Shown in pieces: positions 54,543 through 63,901 of a DNA stretch of 64,000 nucleotides. The notes below the pieces were generated by a model. That model had not been told where the DNA came from. It ran no database searches and was given only the letters and a program-made list of their open reading frames with translations. How positions within the stretch are numbered: the first letter of the stretch is position 1; every line of letters starts with the position of its first letter. Source of the stretch: Marinobacter sp. (GTDB taxonomy: Bacteria; Pseudomonadota; Gammaproteobacteria; Pseudomonadales; Oleiphilaceae); the NCBI GenBank assembly GCA_022565395.1, contig JAIUMV010000001.1, forward strand, positions 305,721 to 369,720. Direction: 5' to 3'. The translations under genes were made by a program, and so were the position numbers.

Positions 54543-54728
54543 ATGGAAAAGAATATGGGTTCGCTGGATCGCACCATTCGTGTCATCGTTGGTCTGCTGC
54601 TGATCTCGCTGGTTTTTGTCGGCCCGCAGACTGCCTGGGGCTGGATCGGCGTGGTTCCACTGATTACAGCAGCGCTGGGCAACTGCCCGGCCTATACTCT
54701 GCTCGGCATCAAAACCTGCCGTAAGTAA
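54543..54728 (+). CDS. DUF2892 small membrane protein (YgaP-like)
   Basis: A 61-residue inner-membrane protein, full-length DUF2892 (MGSLDRTIRVIVGLLLISL and the NCPAYTLLGIKTC end with two cysteines). Similar domains accompany rhodanese YgaP and are often linked to sulfur or redox regulators. RBS TGAGGA upstream. Divergent from the Crp/Fnr regulator. Confidence 0.82.
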   Translation: MEKNMGSLDRTIRVIVGLLLISLVFVGPQTAWGWIGVVPLITAALGNCPAYTLLGIKTCRK

Positions 54729-54731
54729 CCC

Positions 54732-55913
54732 CTAACGGACGCCACGGTCCGCAGAGCCCGGGGCGTCCGTACCTGCCACCACCCGGTTACGGCCACCTTC
54801 CTTGGCCTGGTACAGGGAACTGTCTGCCCGGCGAAACAGGTCATCCGCGTTGATAAAGGGCGGCCACGCAGTGGCAATGCCAATGCTGGCCGTCAGGGGT
54901 ACCTGGCCCTTCTCGCCAACAATCTCCAGGTGGGCTACCGCTTCCCGGCAACGCTCGGCCACCTGCTTGGCCTCTGGGGTGTCGCAATCAGGCAACAGCA
55001 CCACAAATTCTTCACCCCCAAAGCGCGCCACATAGTCCACTTCCCGCACGCTGGCCTGCACCGCATGGGCTGCCGCAATCAGCGCCTGGTCACCCAGGCT
55101 GTGCCCGTGCTCGTCATTGATTTTCTTGAAGTGATCGAGGTCCACCACCAGCATGGACACCGGCCGGCGGTTGCGAATGGCATTGTGTATGCCCCGCATG
55201 GTGAGTTCATCCAGGTAACCCCGGTTCCACAGCCCCGTAAGTGGATCAATGCGGGATAAAGCCCTTACCTGCCGCTCACTTTCCCGCAGCGCCCCCACCA
55301 ATTGCCGGATAAAAAGCAGCATTAACACCGTGGCAGAAAAACCAATTGCCACCTGTACCAGCGCCCACACCGGTGACAGGGCCCGCAATGCAGGCCGGTC
55401 AGCAAACAAAGGCGCGTCAGGCCACCAGCCAAAGGTTACCCCCAGTGTTATGACCGTCAGCTGCAACCAGGCCAGCAGCATCACAATCAAGACATGGTTG
55501 GTCTGAAACAGAACGAAGGCAAACGCCAGAAACACCGTCAGCAAAGCCCCTGAGGTAAAGGAATGCACACCGTTGAAATAGGCAAACACCATCAGGGAGA
55601 AGCAGGCTATGTAAATCAACAGAATGCCTGGCAAAGTGGCATTCGGATCCCGCGCGCAAAAGCGCGTTTTTACCCACCCGCCAAAACCCGTCCAGAACAG
55701 GGCCGAACCCGTTGCGTAAAGAAACAGGGTACGGAAATCCGGCATGGAGGAAAATTCAGACAGCCCAGGCAGAAACGAGCCCAGCACCAGGAAGAAGGCG
55801 AAAAACAGGTTGCAGAAAATCAGCAGGCCGGTCGCAAGCAACGCGCGGTCGGCCTCCGGCCAGAACATGGGGTTACCCTTACCTTTTACTGTATCCCAAA
55901 GTTTAGCCAGCAT
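54732..55913 (-). CDS. Membrane diguanylate cyclase (GGDEF)
   Basis: A 393-residue membrane protein that makes c-di-GMP from two GTP. Six or so hydrophobic helices (about 25-210) form an unknown sensor, followed by a GGDEF domain (about 225-385) with DPLTGLWNRGYLDEL, DLDHFKKINDEHGH and the active-site GGEEF. No EAL domain. No inhibitory-site RxxD was confirmed. The ATG has the family's polar leader. Orphan gene. Confidence 0.88.
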   Translation of the reverse strand: MLAKLWDTVKGKGNPMFWPEADRALLATGLLIFCNLFFAFFLVLGSFLPGLSEFSSMPDFRTLFLYATGSALFWTGFGGWVKTRFCARDPNATLPGILLIYIACFSLMVFAYFNGVHSFTSGALLTVFLAFAFVLFQTNHVLIVMLLAWLQLTVITLGVTFGWWPDAPLFADRPALRALSPVWALVQVAIGFSATVLMLLFIRQLVGALRESERQVRALSRIDPLTGLWNRGYLDELTMRGIHNAIRNRRPVSMLVVDLDHFKKINDEHGHSLGDQALIAAAHAVQASVREVDYVARFGGEEFVVLLPDCDTPEAKQVAERCREAVAHLEIVGEKGQVPLTASIGIATAWPPFINADDLFRRADSSLYQAKEGGRNRVVAGTDAPGSADRGVR

Positions 55914-55982
55914 CTTTCATTCCTAACCTGCACCCACAGAGCATAGGCAAAAGCGGCCAAAATGCCACCCGATCTGCTGTAA

Positions 55983-56408
55983 TTACCAGCGCCCCTGTAA
56001 TGTGGCGACCACTTGTCTGGCACCCCCCTGGTTACGATGCTCACACAGGTAGATACCCTGCCAGGTGCCCAGGGCCAGCTGACCATCGGATACCGGCAGT
56101 ACCAGTGAAGGCCCGATCAGCACACTTTTAATGTGGGCAGGCATGTCATCCGGCCCTTCCAGGGTGTGTTCAAAGTGCGGCGCGCTTTCCGGCACCATCA
56201 CGTTGAAGTGGCGCTCCATATCGCCCCGCACGTCCGGGTCCGCATTTTCATTCACCGCCAGGGAGGCCGAGGTGTGCTGGATAAACAGGTGCAGCAGCCC
56301 GACCTGGCAATGGGTCAGCTTTGGCCCGGCCTCCAGGACCTCTTCAGTAATCAGGTGGAAACCACGGCCCCGGGGCCGCAGGGTAATGATGGTCTGATCC
56401 CAGATCAT
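55983..56408 (-). CDS. YjbQ-family protein (thiamine-phosphate synthase-like)
   Basis: A 141-residue protein of the YjbQ/UPF0047 family, whose members can have a low secondary thiamine-phosphate synthase activity; the physiological role is unsettled. Family marks are the FIQHTSASLAVNENADPDV and LGTWQGIYLCEHRNQGG blocks. It lies 29 bp after acylphosphatase on the same strand. Confidence 0.88.
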   Translation of the reverse strand: MIWDQTIITLRPRGRGFHLITEEVLEAGPKLTHCQVGLLHLFIQHTSASLAVNENADPDVRGDMERHFNVMVPESAPHFEHTLEGPDDMPAHIKSVLIGPSLVLPVSDGQLALGTWQGIYLCEHRNQGGARQVVATLQGRW

Positions 56409-56437
56409 GCTCGCTCCTGATGGGTATCGGTTGCGGC

Positions 56438-56713
56438 TCAGCGCGCCGTGATAAAGTCGGTATAAGGTCCCACAGGCTGCCGGGTGACCTGAATGTCAGT
56501 GACCTGTGCCGCTGGCGGGCCTTGCCAGCACCAGTCAAGCAGCGCCTGCAGATCCGCAGCCGCCCCTTGCGCAACCACTTCCACCTGCCCGCCTGGCAAA
56601 TTCCGGACCTGCCCCACCAAGCCCAGCACCTGGGCTTTCTCGCAGGTGGAGGCGCGGTAGTACACGCCCTGTACGCGGCCGGTAACAACCAGCATCCAGC
56701 ACTCAGCTGCCAT
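56438..56713 (-). CDS. acyP: Acylphosphatase
   Basis: A 91-residue small enzyme that hydrolyses acyl phosphates. The catalytic arginine R20 in GRVQGVYYR and asparagine N38 in VRNLPGGQVEV are both present. ATG 56713 has GGGG upstream; a longer form is unlikely. Operon with YjbQ. Confidence 0.9.
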   Translation of the reverse strand: MAAECWMLVVTGRVQGVYYRASTCEKAQVLGLVGQVRNLPGGQVEVVAQGAAADLQALLDWCWQGPPAAQVTDIQVTRQPVGPYTDFITAR

Positions 56714-56867
56714 AGTGAACCCCGTGACCCTTAGCGGTTTCCGCATGCCCTTGTTGTTACAGTGTAAACAAGTATCGCGCCAGCCCCAACGGCATCAGGC
56801 CGTTATACTGACCGGGGTCATGGGATAGCCCATAGAGAATTCTGCCCGGGCAATGATCCGGCTGAAC

Positions 56868-56897
56868 GGAAAAGGCTCGCAATCGCGAGCCTTTTCC
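56868..56897 (-). terminator. Bidirectional rho-independent terminator
   Basis: A 13-bp perfect stem with an AATC loop. The A-run on one arm and T-run on the other allow function on either strand; it ends the coiled-coil protein gene. Confidence 0.7.
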
Positions 56898-56917
56898 GTG
56901 TTCCCGCAGTCTGGGCG

Positions 56918-57904
56918 CTAAGGGCTGGGCACAATGCCATGAGCGGTATTGACTTGATTGTCTCTCCCCCCCAATACCACGCTGTAGTTACCCAGGGTGT
57001 TGTTGTTCTCACCACCCACAACAGCAGAGTATTGCCCACCGGTATTGGGCGCAGTGCCGTTGTTACGCCCACCCAAAATACTGCCATAGGCACTCAAGGC
57101 CTGATTGAGATAGCCACCACTGATGCTGCTGGCCACACCGGTAGCCAGGTTCCGCTCGCCGCCACTGATAGTGGCATAGTTACGGTTAACCGAATTCTGG
57201 AAGCCGGCGACAAAGCCGCCTGTCTGGCTATAGGCGTTGCCATTACCAATCACGAGATTATGTGAACCGGATTTATGGTTAAAAGCCCACACTTGACCCG
57301 CAGCCTGACAACTGCCGCTATCCACATACTGACCATCGGAGCACCCCGGATAACCGACAGTGCGGGCACTGTTATAGCCAACAATCAGGTTGCCCACGCC
57401 ATTGGCCGTTGTCTGCCCCGTACCATTGATAACCTGCACGTTCACCCCGGTGAAGCGCACCGTTTGGTAACCATTATTGTCCGTTACCAGTGCTACGCGG
57501 CCTTCCAGGCCCAGCACATCGCTGGCGGCCAACGTCTGCACGTCTTCCTCGAGTTGCTGAACACGCGGAACAAGGTTACCGGTCAGTTGTTCAATGTCGC
57601 TGTTAACGTCAGTTTCCAGTGCATGAAGACTTGCCTGAAACTTGCTCTCAAGCTGGTCCAGGCCAGACTGCAGAGTACCCTCCAGTTGAGACAAGCCACT
57701 CTGCAATTCGTCTTCCAACTGCTGCACCCGGGCCTGTAGGACTTCAACCGCATCCTTGAGGGCATCAAAGTTAGCGTTGACCTGAGCCGCACTGGCTTTG
57801 TCACCCGCCACAAAGGTATGGGGAATCGTCACCTGCCCCACCAAGGGCAGTGAGCCCAGCGCCAGAAGCAGCACACCCGGTATATATTGCCAGCGTTTGT
57901 TCAT
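56918..57904 (-). CDS. Exported coiled-coil protein with YadA-head-like repeats
   Basis: A 328-residue exported protein. A signal peptide (about 1-23) is followed by VTIPHTFVAGDKASAAQVNANF, a common envelope-protein opening (shown here split: VTIPHTF, VNANF), a coiled coil (about 40-130), a spacer, and a C-terminal half with repeated S-x-x-GG-x-x-N units such as YATISGGERNLATG and SILGGRNNG, which resemble trimeric-autotransporter head repeats. No YadA anchor is present, so it is not itself an autotransporter. ATG 57904 has AGAGGG upstream. It lies 22 bp after a tiny lipoprotein gene. Confidence 0.7.
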   Translation of the reverse strand: MNKRWQYIPGVLLLALGSLPLVGQVTIPHTFVAGDKASAAQVNANFDALKDAVEVLQARVQQLEDELQSGLSQLEGTLQSGLDQLESKFQASLHALETDVNSDIEQLTGNLVPRVQQLEEDVQTLAASDVLGLEGRVALVTDNNGYQTVRFTGVNVQVINGTGQTTANGVGNLIVGYNSARTVGYPGCSDGQYVDSGSCQAAGQVWAFNHKSGSHNLVIGNGNAYSQTGGFVAGFQNSVNRNYATISGGERNLATGVASSISGGYLNQALSAYGSILGGRNNGTAPNTGGQYSAVVGGENNNTLGNYSVVLGGRDNQVNTAHGIVPSP

Positions 57905-57926
57905 GGTCATTCCCTCTAACAGCCCT

Positions 57927-58061
57927 TTAGCCCCAACGGCCCTGATCCCAATGCATCTGGTCCCACTGATCCCCGGTAGCCGGATTGTCGCTGTTTTTGC
58001 TGCCACCACAGCCCAGCAAAAACGCCGCCGCAAGGACCAGAATCATCCAACGCCTCGCCAT
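57927..58061 (-). CDS. 44-residue small lipoprotein
   Basis: A 44-residue precursor: signal peptide with lipobox LLGC (cysteine 18) and a mature part of 27 residues rich in Gly, Asp, Gln and Trp (CGGSKNSDNPATGDQW). GGAGGGG lies 3 bases before the ATG. A promoter lies about 35 bp upstream. It runs into the coiled-coil gene 22 bp later. No family recognised. Confidence 0.7.
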   Translation of the reverse strand: MARRWMILVLAAAFLLGCGGSKNSDNPATGDQWDQMHWDQGRWG

Positions 58062-58093
58062 AACCCCTCCGGACAAACAATGTGCATTCGAAA

Positions 58094-58123
58094 ATTATCA
58101 ATGCAATCTGTTCATATGCGCAA
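58094..58123 (-). promoter_or_regulatory. Candidate promoter for small lipoprotein/coiled-coil genes
   Basis: Minus strand: TTGCGC (58123-58118), 18-bp spacer, GATAAT (58099-58094). About 33 bp upstream of the lipoprotein ATG. Confidence 0.5.
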
Positions 58124-58277
58124 TTACTTATTTTGCATTCTTCCACGATTGCATCACACGCCGGGCGCATTCATATGCAGAGCCGACTAGTTGGCATCGG
58201 CTCTATTATTCCAGTGCCGGAGGAAGGCATACTTTGGGGCTTCGATCACCCACGAGTTTCCTTAGCTGAAGGCCGCC

Positions 58278-59021
58278 ATGACAGCGCACACAAACCGCAA
58301 TACACCGCCCAAAGGCGGCACAGAATTGCACGACTTTGGCTATCAGGATGTCTGGCTGGGTTTCAGGCAGCTGGTGCCCCTGTCCCTGTTTGTGACCCTG
58401 TTCGGCCTGGCCTTCGGGCTTGCCGCCACCCAGACTGGCCTGGATGGCGCCGAAACGGTAATGATGAGCGCCCTGGTGTTCGCTGGTGCATCCCAGTTTG
58501 CCGCGCTGGAATTGTGGGGCCCGCAGGTGGCCATTGTGCCACTGACGATCACCGTGTTTGCCATCAACGCCCGCCACCTGCTGATGGGCGCAAGCCTCTA
58601 CCCCTGGCTGCGCCATCTGCCCCCCGCCAAGCGCTACGGTGTCATGCTGGTTGCTTCAGATGCCAACTGGGCGCTTGCCATGCAGGCCTTCGCCAGGGGC
58701 AAGCCCGGCATCGGCCTGCTGCTGGGTGGAGGCATCGCCCTTTGGGTGTTCTGGGTGCTGGGCACTCTGCTGGGGCTCTATTTCGGCAAAGCCATTCAGG
58801 ACCCGGTGCGCTTCGGGCTGGACATGGTGATGGGCTGTTTTCTGCTAGCCATGGTGGTGGGTGGCCCCAAAAGCCCCCGCATCTTCATTATCTGGACATT
58901 GGCAGCCAGCGCCTCCCTGCTCGCTTACCGCTACCTGCCGGAAAACAGTCACGTGGTGGTCGGCGCGCTAGCAGGCGGCGCCCTGGGTGCCCTGTGGATG
59001 GAGCAGCCCCATGACCCTTGA
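58278..59021 (+). CDS. azlC: AzlC-family branched-chain amino acid exporter, large subunit
   Basis: A 247-residue inner-membrane protein with about seven helices, AzlC signatures LVFAGASQFAALELWG and INARHLLMGASLYPWL. With AzlD it exports branched-chain amino acids (or their analogues). It overlaps azlD by 11 bp. Confidence 0.9.
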   Translation: MTAHTNRNTPPKGGTELHDFGYQDVWLGFRQLVPLSLFVTLFGLAFGLAATQTGLDGAETVMMSALVFAGASQFAALELWGPQVAIVPLTITVFAINARHLLMGASLYPWLRHLPPAKRYGVMLVASDANWALAMQAFARGKPGIGLLLGGGIALWVFWVLGTLLGLYFGKAIQDPVRFGLDMVMGCFLLAMVVGGPKSPRIFIIWTLAASASLLAYRYLPENSHVVVGALAGGALGALWMEQPHDP

Positions 59022-59325
59022 AACCACCACCATAGGTGCCCTGGCCATCATCCTCATCATGGCCCTGGTAACCCTGGCCACTCGCTGGGGTGGTATGTTT
59101 GTGATGTCATTTATCCCCATCAGCTACCGGGTGCAGCAGTTTATCAGTGCCATGTCAGGGTCGGTGCTGGTGGCGCTGCTGGCGCCCCTGGCATTGGAAG
59201 GGGATCTGGGGGCGCGGCTCGCGTTGCTGGCCACGGCAGTCGTCATGCTAACGGTGAAAAAGCCTCTGCCCGCCATTGCGGCCGGAATTCTTGTGGCGGC
59301 ACTGGTCAGGCAACTGGCGGCCTGA
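59011..59325 (+). CDS. azlD: AzlD-family branched-chain amino acid exporter, small subunit
   Basis: A 104-residue membrane protein with three to four helices (ALAIILIMALVTLATRWGG and VQQFISAMSGSVLVALLAP). ATG 59011 has GGAG 7 bases upstream within azlC; the overlap implies coupled translation. Confidence 0.88.
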   Translation: MTLETTTIGALAIILIMALVTLATRWGGMFVMSFIPISYRVQQFISAMSGSVLVALLAPLALEGDLGARLALLATAVVMLTVKKPLPAIAAGILVAALVRQLAA

Positions 59326-59341
59326 CCAGCACGCAGAAACC

Positions 59342-60187
59342 TTACATGCCCACCATAGCGGCAGACATATCCCACAGCCGCCGGGCATCGTCGTCATTGC
59401 GGGCCTTGGGCCTGGCCTTGGCGGGCTTGCAGCGGTAATAGTAGCCACCGGTCTGCCCCGCAACCTCTGGTGCACTGGCGAGCCAGACCGTGGTTTTGGC
59501 ACCCTGCTCTGCCGTGATGGTGAATACCCGGATCACCGCACTGGCCAGCTTTTCGTACCAATGGGCACCGGGCCAGATATTGGTATTCACCGCACCGGGG
59601 TGCAGGCAATTCGCCGTTACACCCGTCCCTTCCAGGCGGCGAGCCAACTCACGGGTGAACAGGATGTTCGCCAGTTTCGATTGGCCGTAGGCTTTCATCA
59701 CCTGATAGCCCCGGGTCAGGTTCAGATCCTCAAAATGCATCTTGCCGATGCTATGGGCCACCGACGCCACATTGACAATACGCCCGCCACTGGCCTGCAA
59801 CACCGGCAACAACAGGCTGGTCAGCAGGAACGGCCCCAGGTGATTGGTGGCCAGGGTCAGCTCGAAGCCGTCCACCGACTCTTCCCGGCGTACATTGGCA
59901 AGGCCCGCGTTGTTCACCAGTACATCCAGCCTGGGGAAACGCTCTATAATCTCCGCCGCAGCCCGCCGCACATCATCCAGTGATGACACGTCCAGCCGCA
60001 CCGTTTCCAGCTGCGCCGCCGGAACCTCCGCACCAATACGGGCCACTGCATCTTCGGCAGCCTCAGGCCGCCGGCAAGCCAGCACCACCCGCGCGCCCAT
60101 CGCCGCCAACGCCTTCGCCGCCTCAAAACCAATACCGCTATTGGCCCCGGTAATCAGCACTGTCTTGCCTTGCATGGAAACCGTCAT
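59342..60187 (-). CDS. Short-chain dehydrogenase/reductase
   Basis: A 281-residue Rossmann-fold SDR (retinol dehydrogenase-like group). Cofactor motif TGANSGIG (near 13-20), R in ACRRPE suggesting NADP, NNAG (near 89-92) and the catalytic YxxxK in AYGQSKLANILF. The substrate is unknown. Convergent with azlD. Confidence 0.85.
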   Translation of the reverse strand: MTVSMQGKTVLITGANSGIGFEAAKALAAMGARVVLACRRPEAAEDAVARIGAEVPAAQLETVRLDVSSLDDVRRAAAEIIERFPRLDVLVNNAGLANVRREESVDGFELTLATNHLGPFLLTSLLLPVLQASGGRIVNVASVAHSIGKMHFEDLNLTRGYQVMKAYGQSKLANILFTRELARRLEGTGVTANCLHPGAVNTNIWPGAHWYEKLASAVIRVFTITAEQGAKTTVWLASAPEVAGQTGGYYYRCKPAKARPKARNDDDARRLWDMSAAMVGM

Positions 60188-60264
60188 TGCACCCTCCGCT
60201 AAAATACTTCGCCCGTAACAATAGCGCTCAGCTTAACGGCCTTGATGGCGGTTTGACCACCTCA

Positions 60265-60546
60265 TTACCGGCCATGACTGACGCGAAGTACAGCACCATT
60301 GGTTTGTGAGATTTCAGCCTCTGCCGTACCACCCAGCCGGTTGACTGGCAAAGTGCCGGCGACATACCAAACACCATCTTGAAGACTTGCTCTGTAAGGA
60401 CGCTGACGGGCAAGTCTCTCAGCACCGTAAATGGGCTCCCAGACGGCCAGGGCAATTTTTATGGCGGTAGCAGAGTCCGGAACCAGACCCTGTTCAGGCA
60501 TCACTGAGTGTTTCATAACATCTTTAGTCCCATCAGTCTTTTTCAT
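60265..60546 (-). CDS. NTF2-fold immunity protein-like (Imm-NTF2-2)
   Basis: A 93-residue protein. The core from VPDSATAIKIALAVWEPIYG through WYVAGTLPVNRLGGTAEAEI to AVLRVSHGR matches the NTF2 fold immunity protein family (YbbC/YhhH-like). No toxin gene is adjacent. ATG 60546 has GAGGG 3 bases upstream. The rest of the region is a divergent lipoprotein gene and the CRISPR array. Confidence 0.65.
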   Translation of the reverse strand: MKKTDGTKDVMKHSVMPEQGLVPDSATAIKIALAVWEPIYGAERLARQRPYRASLQDGVWYVAGTLPVNRLGGTAEAEISQTNGAVLRVSHGR

Positions 60547-60665
60547 ATGCCCTCGTAAACAAGAGCCGTTGTGGCGATTACCCCACCAGTTCAACACATG
60601 AGACGGTCTTGCAAAACCGTTACCATCCCCCATTAAACTCCGAATACCCGTTGGGACATAGCAGG

Positions 60666-61151
60666 ATGAAACACCCCATCGTGATACTCACTTTAGGGAC
60701 ACTGGTGGCATGTGTTCAGCCCAAGACTGATTCGGCCCCAGATTATCTGCCCGCCAGACAAGAACGGCTGCATCAGTATTTGGGACAAAACCGTTTGCCT
60801 GAGGCTGTAGCAGAAGCCAGAGAGATCGCCCGTATACAGGGTGACATCCCAGAGGCCGTGCTCACGTTTTGTATGCTTGACGATTTACATCTTGGTGGTG
60901 CGCGGGACGGTGGCACTTGCTACAAACAGGTGGCGGTAAGTATCGAGTCCAGAACAGAAGAGCCTGAAAGCGATCTCAATTACCTCCTTGCGTTGAAGCT
61001 GTCTGACTCACCGGTATTCCAGTCGGCAGCCGAGGCGCATTTACGCGGGCTTGATCGTGAGGATGTTCGCAGCTTTAACGCCCAGCTGCTGTTTGAACTA
61101 GATCGTGCAGATTTGCTGGAAATGTACTTTCCGAGTGCAGGGGCGCCGTAA
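60666..61151 (+). CDS. Small lipoprotein of unknown function
   Basis: A 161-residue lipoprotein (lipobox LVAC, cysteine 16) with helical repeats (PEAVAEAREIARIQGDIPEA) that resemble a Sel1/TPR-like fold. No family recognised. ATG 60666 begins the signal peptide. It is the last gene before the CRISPR array. Confidence 0.6.
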   Translation: MKHPIVILTLGTLVACVQPKTDSAPDYLPARQERLHQYLGQNRLPEAVAEAREIARIQGDIPEAVLTFCMLDDLHLGGARDGGTCYKQVAVSIESRTEEPESDLNYLLALKLSDSPVFQSAAEAHLRGLDREDVRSFNAQLLFELDRADLLEMYFPSAGAP

Positions 61152-61250
61152 CGGCCGGTCGGGCAAGGTGCTTCCATGTTTTACCAACCCCTGTATAGAG
61201 GATGTAAGTACTCCAACTGTACAATCCTAACGGTGCAATCTTGTCCCAAA

Positions 61251-63901
61251 GAAACGCCCCACGTGCGTGGGGAAGACGTGATCGGCAGCATACGCCGTGA
61301 CCGCAGCACGGAAACACCCCCACGTGCGTGGGGAAGACCTGGACGAAAGCGCGCCGGAGGTGGTCACCATGGAAACACCCCCACGTGCGTGGGGAAGACC
61401 TGTCTGGTCAGCGGCCATGCCCTGCCACTGGGGAAACACCCCCACGTGCGTGGGGAAGACCAAGCCCCTCAATGAACTGGGGGTGGCGTGAGGGAAACAC
61501 CCCCACGTGCGTGGGGAAGACACTACTCTGCGTCCTGCAGGGCGTGTGCCTTCGGAAACACCCCCACGTGCGTGGGGAAGACCCGGGGTGTCGGTGCAGT
61601 CGGTGTATCACTGGAGAAACACCCCCACGTGCGTGGGGAAGACCCAGCATAGATGCAGCTTTTTTTAAAGCGTCCGGAAACACCCCCACGTGCGTGGGGA
61701 AGACGGTACGCGGAAGCCGTTTTCCTGAACAAATTCAGAAACACCCCCACGTGCGTGGGGAAGACCAAACTTGAGGTGAGAGTATGAGCAAGGTACTGGA
61801 AACACCCCCACGTGCGTGGGGAAGACATCTGGCCGGAGATCAAACAACGGGACTTCAAGGAAACACCCCCACGTGCGTGGGGAAGACACCTGATCAGTGC
61901 CGTGAACATCTAACAACCTGGAAACACCCCCACGTGCGTGGGGAAGACGCCAGCGCTACCACGCCCGCAACAATCAACGTGGAAACACCCCCACGTGCGT
62001 GGGGAAGACAGACCCTGATGGAGCGCGTCACGGACGAGGACGGAAACACCCCCACGTGCGTGGGGAAGACTCGGAGATCGTAAAGGTCTCGCGGTTTTCG
62101 TAGGAAACACCCCCACGTGCGTGGGGGAGACTCTGACACACTCGCGCCCGCCGCTTTTAGCTCGGAAACACCCCCACGTGCGTGGGGAAGACGACACCCT
62201 GGCCGCGCCTATGCCATCCACCGGAGAAACACCCCCACGTGCGTGGGGAAGACTATGATCCGGTTACCGGCGAGGCGTTGGGGCTGGAAACACCCCCACG
62301 TGCGTGGGGAAGACTTTGTGGGGCGCATGGGCTACGCGCCGTCGGAGGAAACACCCCCACGTGCGTGGGGAAGACCTTGGAAGAGAACGACCGTTTAAGG
62401 AAAGTCAGGAAACACCCCCACGTGCGTGGGGAAGACGCAACCACCGGGTACTCCGGCGGCTGCAGCGCGGAAACACCCCCACGTGCGTGGGGAAGACGAC
62501 GACGAGGGGGATTTATGAGCGGTACAGCGAGAAACACCCCCACGTGCGTGGGGAAGACACTGGATATGCTCCATAATGTCTGGCTTTGGCCGGAAACACC
62601 CCCACGTGCGTGGGGAAGACCGGGCAAAGCTGGCCCGGCGGGTGGTCGAGCCAGAAACACCCCCACGTGCGTGGGGAAGACGGCGGCACTAGGCTGAACT
62701 TAACGACGCGAGGAGAAACACCCCCACGTGCGTGGGGAAGACGAGGCAACAGCCTCAATCAGGGTGCCACGGATAGAAACACCCCCACGTGCGTGGGGAA
62801 GACGCCCACTGCTGGATGGCGTTATGTGGTTCCATGGAAACACCCCCACGTGCGTGGGGAAGACCCTATGCCATCAATCTGCTGATAAACCTCTATGGAA
62901 ACACCCCCACGTGCGTGGGGAAGACAACCTGGAGAATGCGGTGCACGTGGATTGGGCGGAAACACCCCCACGTGCGTGGGGAAGACGCCAGCTGCTGCAG
63001 CTCAGCAACGTCCGGGCTGGAAACACCCCCACGTGCGTGGGGAAGACCCGCAATGCCCGTAGCACGTCGAAGTGCTGGAGGAAACACCCCCACGTGCGTG
63101 GGGAAGACTTATCGCCGTCAGCAGTGACGTCAATGGGGTCGGAAACACCCCCACGTGCGTGGGGAAGACGGCCACCATCCGGCCGGTGGAGTGCCCGCAG
63201 TAGAAACACCCCCACGTGCGTGGGGAAGACGACTTTGGAGTCACGCCCGATGCTGACGCACAGGAAACACCCCCACGTGCGTGGGGAAGACCATGCCGGT
63301 GCCGAAGTGGACGCAGAGGAAGTGGAAACACCCCCACGTGCGTGGGGAAGACTCATAGTCTCGGAAAACTCCTCGTCTATGCCGAGAAACACCCCCACGT
63401 GCGTGGGGAAGACGTTTTTGCAGCTCTGCATGCGTGTTGGCAATGAGAAACACCCCCACGTGCGTGGGGAAGACAAACCCTGACCATTAACAACGAGGCG
63501 GTGGACGGAAACACCCCCACGTGCGTGGGGAAGACGGTCTTTTGCGTAGTCGGTTTTTGCGTAGGTGGGAAACACCCCCACGTGCGTGGGGAAGACAAGA
63601 GCGACAGTGAGGAAGGGCTACAAGGCGTAGAAACACCCCCACGTGCGTGGGGAAGACCCGCGAACTTGGACGGGACCGCTTATCAGGTGAGAAACACCCC
63701 CACGTGCGTGGGGAAGACTTGCGCGGGCAAGTTCGGGGCTGTAGTCAGGCGGAAACACCCCCACGTGCGTGGGGAAGACACCATTTTGTAAATCAGACGC
63801 CCGGATAACCCAGAAACACCCCCACGTGCGTGGGGAAGACGCGGCCACGGTGTATGCCTTGAGGCCGTCAGCGGAAACACCCCCACGTGCGTGGGGAAGA
63901 C
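61251..63901 (-). CRISPR. Type I-E-like CRISPR array, 44 repeats and 43 spacers
   Basis: 44 repeats: 43 of 28 nt and a degenerate 27-nt first one (61251-61277). Spacers are 33 nt by this definition except one of 34 (62559-62592); with a 29-nt repeat the spacers are 32 nt. In the minus (transcribed) sense the repeat begins GTCTTCCCCACG and ends CGTGGGGGTGTTTC, the I-E form with a CCCCACG/CGTGGGG hairpin. Leader is on the right: AT-rich flank at 63902-63948, and the degenerate repeat is on the left. Repeat 15 (62104-62131) has one A-to-G change. No cas gene is inside the array. Confidence 0.97.
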
